Assembly: GCF_009796285.1 (NCBI RefSeq)
Contig: NZ_CP047020.1
Span: forward strand, 5,952,001-6,016,000
Direction of reading: 5' to 3'
DNA from: Streptomyces broussonetiae
GTDB lineage: Bacteria; Actinomycetota; Actinomycetes; Streptomycetales; Streptomycetaceae
Length of the DNA: 64,000 bases
Under the pieces are notes generated by a model. It saw only the letters and a program-made list of their open reading frames with translations. It searched no databases and was not told the DNA's origin. The position numbers and the translations under genes are program-made. Shown here one piece after another: positions 17,049 through 24,760 of this stretch (positions are counted from its first letter, which is position 1; each line of letters starts with the position of its first letter).

Positions 17049-17279
17049 CTATTCGTCCTCGTCCTCCGGGTCTTCCTCTTCCTCCGCGAGCGCCGCGTCC
17101 AGCCGGGCCCGCGCCCCCTCCAGCCAGCGCCGGCACACCCTGGCCAGCTCCTCGCCGCGCTCCCACAGCGCCAGGGACTCCTCCAGCGTCGTACCACCCG
17201 CCTCCAGGCGCCGTACGACCTCGATCAACTCGTCCCGCGCCTGCTCGTAGGAGAGCGCCTCGTCCACCTTGCCGGTCAT
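17049..17279 (-). CDS. xseB: Exodeoxyribonuclease VII small subunit
   Basis: A 76-residue XseB protein with LSYEQARDELIEVVRRLEAG, then GTTLEESLALWERGEELARVC, the two conserved helices of the family. The C-terminus is a Glu/Asp run. It forms a complex with XseA that degrades single-stranded DNA to oligonucleotides in repair. It starts at ATG 17279, 10 bp after the stop of xseA, so the two are co-transcribed. Confidence 0.95.
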   Translation of the reverse strand: MTGKVDEALSYEQARDELIEVVRRLEAGGTTLEESLALWERGEELARVCRRWLEGARARLDAALAEEEEDPEDEDE

Positions 17280-17289
17280 CCACCCAACC

Positions 17290-18498
17290 CTAGTCGTCGA
17301 CTCGAACCGTCAGCTCGCCCTCGGCGACCCGCGCGCGCAGCGCCTCGCCGCCGGTCACCTCGGCCGGATCCCGCACCACGTGCCCGTCCGCCTTCTGCAG
17401 CACCGCATACCCGCGCTTGAGCGTGGCCGCGGGGGAGAGGGCGACCACGCGCGCGTGCGTGTGCGTCAGCTCCGAGTCCGCGCGGTCCAGGAGGTGGCCG
17501 AGGGTGCGCCGGCTGCGCTCGACGAGGGAGGTCACATGGTCGGCGCGCTCGTCGATCATCCGGTGCGGATCCTCTATCGCCGGCCGGGCCAGCGCGTGCG
17601 CCAGCCCCCGCTCCTCCCGCTCCACGAACGCGTGCACACAGCGCCGGGCCCGGTCGCGCAGCATCCGCACCCGCTCGGACTCCTCGCCCACGTCCGGTAC
17701 GACCTTCTTGGCCGCGTCGGTCGGGGTGGAGGCGCGCAGATCGGCGACGTAGTCCAGCAGCGGGGTGTCGGGTTCGTGCCCGATGGCGGAGACGACGGGC
17801 GTACGGCACTCGGCGACGGCCCGCACGAGCTGCTCGTCGGAGAAGGGCAGCAGGTCCTCCACGCTGCCGCCGCCGCGCGCGACGATGATCACGTCCACCT
17901 CCTCGAGCGCGTCCAGCTCCTTCACCGCCTGCACGACCTGGGGGACCGCGTGCACACCCTGCACGGGGACGTTGCGCACCTCGAAGCGGACGGCCGGCCA
18001 GCGGTGCCGGGCGTTCTCCAGCACGTCCCGCTCCGCGGCCGAGGCCCGCCCGCACACCAGCCCGATCAGCTGCGGCAGGAACGGCAGCGGCTTCTTCCGC
18101 TCCGCAGCGAACAGGCCCTCTGCCGCCAGCGCCTTCTTCAGCTGCTCCAGCCGGGCCAGCAGCTCACCGACGCCGACGGGCCTGATCTCGGCGGCGCGCA
18201 GGGACAGCTGCCCCCGGGGTGCGTACCACTCCGGCTTGGCGAGCACGACGACCCGGGCGCCCTCCCCGACGACGTCGGCGACGGCGTCGAACACCTGCCG
18301 GTAACAGGTCACGCTCACGGAGATGTCGTACGACGGATCCCGCAACGTCAGGAACACGACCCCGGCACCGGGCCGCCGGGACAACTGCGTGATCTGCCCC
18401 TCGACCCACACCGCGCCGAGCCGGTCGATCCAGCCCCCGATCATCCGGGAGACCTCGCCGACGGGGAGCGGTGCCTCGGGGGAGGTGTTCACAGCCAT
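17290..18498 (-). CDS. xseA: Exodeoxyribonuclease VII large subunit
   Basis: The ATG at 18498 (MAVNTSPEAPLPVGEVSRM) gives 402 residues, the normal length; the frame stays open far upstream but that part is antisense to the permease region and not genuine. An N-terminal OB-fold (WVEGQITQLSRRPGAGVVFLTLRD) is followed by the catalytic domain with GLVCGRASAAERDVLENA, the VDVIIVARGGGSVEDLLPFSDE block, AIGHEPDTPLLD and the helical coiled-coil. A C-terminal LKRGYAVLQKADGHVV segment closes the protein. It is the nuclease subunit of exonuclease VII and is followed 10 bp later by xseB. Confidence 0.96.
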   Translation of the reverse strand: MAVNTSPEAPLPVGEVSRMIGGWIDRLGAVWVEGQITQLSRRPGAGVVFLTLRDPSYDISVSVTCYRQVFDAVADVVGEGARVVVLAKPEWYAPRGQLSLRAAEIRPVGVGELLARLEQLKKALAAEGLFAAERKKPLPFLPQLIGLVCGRASAAERDVLENARHRWPAVRFEVRNVPVQGVHAVPQVVQAVKELDALEEVDVIIVARGGGSVEDLLPFSDEQLVRAVAECRTPVVSAIGHEPDTPLLDYVADLRASTPTDAAKKVVPDVGEESERVRMLRDRARRCVHAFVEREERGLAHALARPAIEDPHRMIDERADHVTSLVERSRRTLGHLLDRADSELTHTHARVVALSPAATLKRGYAVLQKADGHVVRDPAEVTGGEALRARVAEGELTVRVDD

Positions 18499-18536
18499 GC
18501 GGTCGAGAGTAACGGGGGGTACTGACAGCGCAGCCG

Positions 18537-19907
18537 TCAGCCGTTCGGGACGCGCCCCCGCTGCCCCACCAGCACCACCAACCCGATCACCAGCCACACC
18601 GCTCCCACCACCTGCGCCGCCCCGCTCGCCGCCACGATCACCGCCACCGTGATCGCCGCCCCGGCCACCGGTACCAGCACATGCCGCCACCAGCTCACCG
18701 GCTCCCGCCCCGGTCGGCGCACCGCGAAGTACCCCACCACGCTCGCGTGCAGCAGCGTGAACGCCGTGAGCGCGCCGATGTCGACCACCGAGACCAGCTT
18801 GTCCAGCCCGTCGGCGCGGCGCGCCGCCCATCCCGCGGCGAGCAGCGTGACCACCGCGGCACACAGCAGCGCGACCCGCGGCACCCCGGCGTCCGTCCGG
18901 GACAGGGCACGGGGCAGGCGCCGGTCCCTGCTCATCGCGAACAGCAGGCGCCCGGCCGCCGCCTGCCCCGCCAGCGCGGCGAACGCCGCCCCGATCGCCT
19001 TGCTCGCGGCCACCAGGTCGTGCAGCCGGCGCCCGACGGAGGCGTCCACGGCGTCGTAGAAGGCGGCCCCCTGCCGGGCCGGATCGGCCGCCAGCTGCGC
19101 GGACGTCGTCGGCTCCAGCAGCGCCACCAGATACGTCTGCGCGACGAACAGCACGCCGGCCAGCGCCAGGCAGAACAACAGCGCCCGCGCCACCTTCGCC
19201 GAGCCCCCGGTGACCTCCTCGGCGAACGTCGCGATCGCGTCGAAACCCAGATACGACAGGACGGCCACCGACACCGCTCCGAGCACCGCCGAGAGGGCGA
19301 ACGCGCCCTGCGTGCCGTCGTCCGACAGCGGTGACAGCAGCCCCCGTGCCGCTCCGTCCCACGCCAGGACGACGATCGCCGCCGCCACGAAGACCAGCAG
19401 GACGGCGACCTCCAGGGCCAGCACGAGAAAGCCCACGCGCGCGGCAGCCCGTACGCCCCACAGGTTCAGCAGGGTCGTGACCACGACCGCGAGTGCCGTC
19501 CACACCCAGCGGGACACCTGAGGGACCAGCGCGTTCATGGCGATGCCGGAGAAGAGATAGGCGACGGCCGGAATGAGGACGTAGTCCAGCATCGCCATCC
19601 AGCCCGCGACGAACCCGGCCCCTGCGCCGAGCCCCGCGCGCGCGTAGGCGAACACCGACCCGGCCTGCGGCACGACCCGCACCATCTGCGCATAGCTGAA
19701 CGCGGTGAACGCCATCGCGACCGTGGCCACCACGTACACCAGTGCCACCGCGCCGTGCGACCGGGCGTCCAGCGTGCCGAACACACCCACCGGCGCCATC
19801 GGCGCGATGAACAGCAGTCCGTAGACCACGAGGTCCCGGAAACCGAGGCTGCGCCGCAGCCGGTGCCGCTCGTCGGTCGCGCAAGCCGCCGTACCGGTGT
19901 CGGACAT
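18537..19907 (-). CDS. APC-family amino acid permease
   Basis: This 456-residue integral membrane transporter of the amino acid-polyamine-organocation superfamily begins at the ATG at 19907 (MSDTGTAACATDERHRL). About 12 predicted helices are visible. Family motifs include FRDLVVYGLLFIAPMAPVG at helix 1, LSYLGFDAIATFAEEVTGGS near helix 6 and AGRLLFAMSRDRRLPRAL after helix 8. The substrate is not evident from sequence. It lies between xseA (same strand) and divergent ispH, with only about 75 bp between the start codons. Confidence 0.88.
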   Translation of the reverse strand: MSDTGTAACATDERHRLRRSLGFRDLVVYGLLFIAPMAPVGVFGTLDARSHGAVALVYVVATVAMAFTAFSYAQMVRVVPQAGSVFAYARAGLGAGAGFVAGWMAMLDYVLIPAVAYLFSGIAMNALVPQVSRWVWTALAVVVTTLLNLWGVRAAARVGFLVLALEVAVLLVFVAAAIVVLAWDGAARGLLSPLSDDGTQGAFALSAVLGAVSVAVLSYLGFDAIATFAEEVTGGSAKVARALLFCLALAGVLFVAQTYLVALLEPTTSAQLAADPARQGAAFYDAVDASVGRRLHDLVAASKAIGAAFAALAGQAAAGRLLFAMSRDRRLPRALSRTDAGVPRVALLCAAVVTLLAAGWAARRADGLDKLVSVVDIGALTAFTLLHASVVGYFAVRRPGREPVSWWRHVLVPVAGAAITVAVIVAASGAAQVVGAVWLVIGLVVLVGQRGRVPNG

Positions 19908-19982
19908 GGCAACCAGTCTTCCCCGTGGGGCACCGAGCACGCGATCTCTGCGCGGCCGAAAGCAGCCGAACGCGGCCTTACG

Positions 19983-21008
19983 ATGGGACGCATGACCTCT
20001 TCGACTGGCCGCCGTGTCCTGCTCGCCGCTCCCCGGGGCTACTGCGCGGGTGTGGACCGCGCCGTGACCGCCGTCGAGAAGGCCCTCGAACAGTACGGGG
20101 CCCCGATCTACGTCCGGCACGAGATCGTCCACAACAAGTACGTCATGCAGACCCTGCGCAAGAAGGGCGCCGTCTTCGTCGAGCGGACGGAGGAGGTGCC
20201 GCCGGGCAGCATCGTGATGTTCTCGGCCCACGGCGTCGCCCCGGTCGTGCACGAGGAGGCCAAGCAGGGCCGGCTCGCCACCATCGACGCCACCTGCCCC
20301 CTGGTCACCAAGGTCCACAAGGAAGCCGTCCGGTTCGCGAGCGAGGACTACGACATCCTCCTGATCGGTCACGAGGGCCACGAGGAGGTCATCGGCACCT
20401 CCGGTGAGGCCCCCGACCACATCCAGCTCGTCGACGGTCCCGAGGACGTCGCCAAGATCGAGGTCCGCGACCCGTCGAAGGTCGTCTGGCTGTCGCAGAC
20501 CACCCTCTCCGTGGACGAGACCATGGAGACGGTCGACGCCCTGAAGACCAAGTTCCCGGGACTCGTCTCGCCGCCCAGCGACGACATCTGCTATGCCACG
20601 CAGAACCGCCAGCTCGCCGTGAAGCAGATGGGTGCCGAGGCCGAGCTGGTCATCGTCGTCGGCTCGCACAACTCCTCCAACTCCAAGCGGCTGGTGGAGG
20701 TCGCCAAGCTGGCCGGCTCCCGCGAGGCCTACCTGGTCGACTTCGCCTCCGAGATCGACGAGGCCTGGCTGGAGGGCGTGCGGACCGTCGGCGTCACCTC
20801 CGGCGCCTCCGTGCCGGAGGTCCTGGTCGAGGAGGTGCTGGACTGGCTCGCCGAGCGCGGCTACGGCGACGTGGAGCTGGTCAAGGCGGTGGAGGAGTCC
20901 ATCATCTTCTCGCTGCCCAAGGAACTCCGCCGTGACCTGCGCGAAGAGGCGGCCGCGCTGGTCGCCGAGCGCGGCGGTTCCGGCGCGGTGGACAGCGCCG
21001 GGGAGTGA
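19983..21008 (+). CDS. ispH: 4-hydroxy-3-methylbut-2-enyl diphosphate reductase
   Basis: IspH (LytB) performs the last step of the MEP pathway, reducing HMBPP to IPP and DMAPP. From ATG 19983 it is 341 residues. The three cysteines that ligate the [4Fe-4S] cluster are at about residues 21 (RGYCAGVDRAV), 105 (DATCPLVTKVH) and 203 (DDICYATQNRQ); the conserved histidine contexts VRHEIVHN and IGHEGHEEVIGT are intact. ATG at 19992 is an alternative start. It is divergent from the permease and about 30 bp upstream of ppgK. It would supply the C5 units used by the polyprenyl synthase further right, though that is not a specific link. Confidence 0.97.
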   Translation: MGRMTSSTGRRVLLAAPRGYCAGVDRAVTAVEKALEQYGAPIYVRHEIVHNKYVMQTLRKKGAVFVERTEEVPPGSIVMFSAHGVAPVVHEEAKQGRLATIDATCPLVTKVHKEAVRFASEDYDILLIGHEGHEEVIGTSGEAPDHIQLVDGPEDVAKIEVRDPSKVVWLSQTTLSVDETMETVDALKTKFPGLVSPPSDDICYATQNRQLAVKQMGAEAELVIVVGSHNSSNSKRLVEVAKLAGSREAYLVDFASEIDEAWLEGVRTVGVTSGASVPEVLVEEVLDWLAERGYGDVELVKAVEESIIFSLPKELRRDLREEAAALVAERGGSGAVDSAGE

Positions 21009-21037
21009 CTGTCAGTCGTCCGTCGTAACGTAGTGCC

Positions 21038-21787
21038 ATGCAGATCTTCGGCGTGGACATCGGCGGATCCGGGATCAAGGGTGCTCCTGTGGACCTGGAC
21101 AGGGGCGCCCTGGCCCAGGAGCGCTGCAAGGTACTCACCCCGCATCCCGCGACACCGGACGGCGTGGCCGACGGGGTCAAGCAGGTCGTGGACCACTTCG
21201 GCTGGACCGGCCCGGTCGGCCTGACCTTCCCCGGGGTGGTCACCGGCGGCGCCATGGTGCGGACGGCCGCGAATGTCGACAAGAGTTGGGTCGACACGGA
21301 CGCGGGTGCGCTGTTCGGCGGCAGACTCGGCGGGCTGCCGGTGACGGTGCTCAACGACGCGGACGCCGCGGGCGTGGCCGAGATGCGCTTCGGCGCGGGC
21401 CGCGACCGCGGGGGCACGGTCATCCTGCTCACCTTCGGCACGGGCATCGGCAGCGCCGTCTTCGTCGACGGCGTCCTGCTGCCGAACACGGAGCTGGGCC
21501 ACCTCGAGCTGAGTGGCCACGACGCCGAGACCCGCGCCTCCAGCAAGGCCAAGGAGGACCACGACCTGACCTGGGAGCACTGGGCGCGCCGGGTCCAGAA
21601 GTACCTCGCCCACGTGGAGATGCTCTTCTCGCCCGAGCTGTTCATCATCGGCGGCGGGGTCAGCCGCAAGGCGGACAAGTTCCTGCACTTCATCGAGGGC
21701 ATCAGAGCCGAGATCGTGCCCGCGCAGCTGCAGAACGACGCAGGGATCGTCGGAGCGGCGATGAGTGCGGCCGAACAGCAGCGGTAG
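21038..21787 (+). CDS. ppgK: Polyphosphate glucokinase
   Basis: This 249-residue ROK-fold sugar kinase uses polyphosphate (and usually ATP) to phosphorylate glucose. The N-terminal phosphate loop IFGVDIGGSGIKGAPVDL, the central VTVLNDADAAGVAEMRFGAG with the catalytic Asp, TFGTGIGSAVFVDG, and the GHLELSGHDAETRAS region are typical of PpgK rather than ATP-only glucokinase. It begins 30 bp after ispH on the same strand and is likely co-transcribed. Confidence 0.95.
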   Translation: MQIFGVDIGGSGIKGAPVDLDRGALAQERCKVLTPHPATPDGVADGVKQVVDHFGWTGPVGLTFPGVVTGGAMVRTAANVDKSWVDTDAGALFGGRLGGLPVTVLNDADAAGVAEMRFGAGRDRGGTVILLTFGTGIGSAVFVDGVLLPNTELGHLELSGHDAETRASSKAKEDHDLTWEHWARRVQKYLAHVEMLFSPELFIIGGGVSRKADKFLHFIEGIRAEIVPAQLQNDAGIVGAAMSAAEQQR

Positions 21788-21813
21788 CGGCCGGGGCCCG
21801 GCGCCTCATGGGC

Positions 21814-22362
21814 TCAGGCCCGGCGCCGGCGCCGCCGCACCCACCGCACCCGGCGTACGAGCACGATCACCCCCGCGACGAGCGTCCCGCCGTACAGCCA
21901 GCCGGCCTGGGTGGCGAGCCCGGTGAACACCCCCATCAGCCGCCCGAGCAGCCCTGCCTTGCCGTCGGCGACGGGAAACAGCCCGCCTATGAACGCCATC
22001 GGCAGCACCACGGGCGCGGTCAGCAGGTCCCCGTCGCGCACCCACAGCGCGCTCAGCACGCTCACCGGCAGGAACAGCACGCCGTACGCCGTCATGGACC
22101 CGCCGAACAGCAGCCCGTCCAGGCAGCCGAGCAGGAACATCACGACGATGCAGAACAGCCCGCTGCCGAGCCCGGTGAGGCGGGGGTTCGGCAGCCGCGG
22201 CCCCAGCGATACCCGTCCCTGCCCCCCGGACCGCCGCACCCCCGCTCCGGGTCCGCGCCGGCCCGCGCCCGGCCGGTGCCGGGCCTGCGGGGGCAGCTGC
22301 GCGGACGGTGGTGTGCCGCGTCGCGGTCCGTCGTTCGGGGGTCGCGATCTGTGTTGCTCCAC
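21814..22362 (-). CDS. DUF6542 membrane protein
   Basis: This 182-residue protein has a disordered Arg/Pro/Gly-rich N-terminal 55 residues, then four predicted membrane helices (GLFCIVVMFLLGCLDGLLFG, YGVLFLPVSVLSALWV, APVVLPMAFIGGLFPV, GWLYGGTLVAGVIVLV) and a basic tail. It matches the DUF6542 pattern found in streptomycetes next to ppgK and ychF; no function is known. It is convergent with ppgK. ATG at 22362. Confidence 0.8.
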   Translation of the reverse strand: MEQHRSRPPNDGPRRGTPPSAQLPPQARHRPGAGRRGPGAGVRRSGGQGRVSLGPRLPNPRLTGLGSGLFCIVVMFLLGCLDGLLFGGSMTAYGVLFLPVSVLSALWVRDGDLLTAPVVLPMAFIGGLFPVADGKAGLLGRLMGVFTGLATQAGWLYGGTLVAGVIVLVRRVRWVRRRRRRA

Positions 22363-22551
22363 TGGTCCAACTTAGGTCTGCTTATGTGCCGAATCACCCA
22401 TCAGACACGCCGGTGAGCAGAGCTTGGCCGGACGTTCGAAGCTCCTGTGAGCCGCTGGGTCGGGACGCCGTAAACTGGGGGATCGGTCAGTGTCGGTCTC
22501 CGGCCCCTGGCACCCACCCCCTGGCCCACCTCATCTACGGGAAGTCGCAAC

Positions 22552-23640
<1,089 letters not shown>

Positions 23641-23689
23641 CGGCTGACGTATCACCACGTCGCTGATCTGGTAAACATGCAGGTCAGGG

Positions 23690-23725
23690 AGGGTCCGGCT
23701 CTTCGGGGTCGGGCCCTTGGTTTTT
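23690..23725 (+). terminator. Intrinsic terminator of ychF
   Basis: A 12-bp stem (23690-23701 with 23706-23717, using some G-U pairs) is closed by a TTCG tetraloop and followed by a T-rich run (ttggttttt). This is an unusually canonical terminator for this GC-rich genome, 50 bp after the ychF stop. Confidence 0.8.
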
Positions 23726-23728
23726 CCC

Positions 23729-23839
23729 GTGCTGGGATGGTGCTGGGATGGCTGACCCCTCGTGATCCGTCGTCATCCCTGGTCATCCGTACCGTGCTGG
23801 GATCGTGCCGGGATGGGATGAGAGGCCCGTGCTGGGTTT
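23729..23839. repeat. Five 11-bp direct repeats (gtgctgggatg-like)
   Basis: gtgctgggatg occurs back to back at 23729 and 23740; variants start at about 23794, 23805 and 23829. They lie just inside the left att-like repeat, where integrase arm-type or excisionase sites would be expected, but a specific binding protein cannot be shown. Confidence 0.6.
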
Positions 23840-23966
23840 CTGGCAGCGATCTCCCGGTGCGCAGGTGGGGGCGGGTGGGGCTCAATCCGTACGACTTCTT
23901 CACCACCTGGGGCCGTGCAGATTCGATACGTGGCGCCTTTCCTACTCGTTTGACACAATCGAGGAC

Positions 23967-24251
23967 ATGGCTGAGACGACATACAGCATCGGGGAAGGCC
24001 CGGCGACGCGGGTGAGCCTGTCGCTGCCGGAGGGGACCGCGGAGGCGATCCGGGCGCGGGTGGGGAAGCGGGAGTTCTCCGCGTTCATCGCCGAGGCGGT
24101 CGAGCGTGAGCTGCGTGGGCAGGTCCTGGACGAGTACCTGGCGGACTACGAGAGCCGCAAGGGACCGGTCTCCGAGCCTGCTCGTCAGCGGGCACGGCAG
24201 GTCTTCGACGAGGTGTTCGCCGAGGAGGCCGAGTGGCCCGCCGCAGGCTGA
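23967..24251 (+). CDS. Antitoxin of a PIN-type toxin-antitoxin pair
   Basis: A 94-residue protein from ATG 23967 (MAETTYSIGEGPATRVSLSL). The N-terminal TRVSLSLPEGTAEAIRARVGKREFSAFIAEAVERELR reads as a ribbon-helix-helix-like DNA-binding domain (described by its strand TRVSLSL and helix FSAFIAEAVEREL). The C-terminal acidic/helical part (SEPARQRARQVFDEVFAEEAEW) would wrap the toxin. It overlaps the toxin gene by 19 bp. Such antitoxins neutralise the partner and repress their own promoter. The family name is not certain from sequence alone. Confidence 0.78.
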   Translation: MAETTYSIGEGPATRVSLSLPEGTAEAIRARVGKREFSAFIAEAVERELRGQVLDEYLADYESRKGPVSEPARQRARQVFDEVFAEEAEWPAAG

Positions 24252-24646
24252 GCCACGAAGGGACGCTGGTCCTCGACAGCGAGGGACTCTCGAAGCTGCT
24301 CGCCGACGACGAGCAGGTGGTGGCTCTGATCGCCGAGGCGCGCTCGCGCGGCATGGAGGTCGTGATCAGTGCGCTCACCCTTATCGAGGCCGTGCACGCG
24401 CGCACGAACAAGTCCCGCCTGAACTGGATGATCTCCGGGCTGCGCGTAGTCGCAGTGGGCGACGAGGAGGCGAGGGCAGCCTCGGGGTTGCTGATGAATG
24501 CCGGTTTGCACGGGCACAAGTACGCGATCGATGCGGCGGTCGCCGAGGCAGCGCTGCGACAGCACCGCCCCGTGGTCATGCTGACTTCCGATATCGACGA
24601 CATGGCCAAGCTCTGCGGCGATCGGGTCCGGCTCGTGGCGGTGTGA
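24233..24646 (+). CDS. PIN-domain toxin (VapC-like ribonuclease)
   Basis: A GTG at 24233, inside the antitoxin gene, starts a 137-residue PIN-domain protein. The acidic metal-site residues are in place: Asp in LVLDSEGLSKLL, Glu in ALTLIEAVHAR, Asp in KYAIDAAVAEAAL and Asp in VMLTSDIDDM. PIN toxins cleave tRNA or rRNA unless bound by the antitoxin. Overlapping genes with the antitoxin first is the standard layout. Toxin-antitoxin pairs often stabilise islands, which fits the location between the two att-like repeats. Confidence 0.85.
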   Translation: MARRRLSHEGTLVLDSEGLSKLLADDEQVVALIAEARSRGMEVVISALTLIEAVHARTNKSRLNWMISGLRVVAVGDEEARAASGLLMNAGLHGHKYAIDAAVAEAALRQHRPVVMLTSDIDDMAKLCGDRVRLVAV

Positions 24647-24760
24647 TTTCCCCTGGTCTGCTGCCGACTGGGCGGACCGGCTGCCGCGCGAGGGGCTCGT
24701 GCGCCGACTGTCCGGCGACAACCGCGGCTGCAAGGTCCCGCCGATGGCTGCGCACTTGTG

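Larger units (their letters stand above)
23641..23966. other. Non-coding left end of the island
   Basis: 326 bp with no convincing gene. It holds the ychF terminator, a cluster of 11-bp direct repeats and the upstream region of the toxin-antitoxin pair. Confidence 0.6.

Noticed and set aside
18537..20669. A 710-codon frame that would extend the permease upstream through ispH
   Set aside because: The part before 19907 is antisense to ispH; the permease starts at its own ATG with normal family length.
21788..21840. Terminator between ppgK and the DUF6542 gene
   Set aside because: The GC-rich segments gcccggcgcc are direct rather than inverted repeats, so no clean hairpin forms.
23880..23950. 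Possible tRNA fragment at the left end of the island (agattcgatac resembles a T-loop)
   Set aside because: No acceptor stem, anticodon arm or CCA-like 3' end can be folded around it; the att target is explained by the ychF end.
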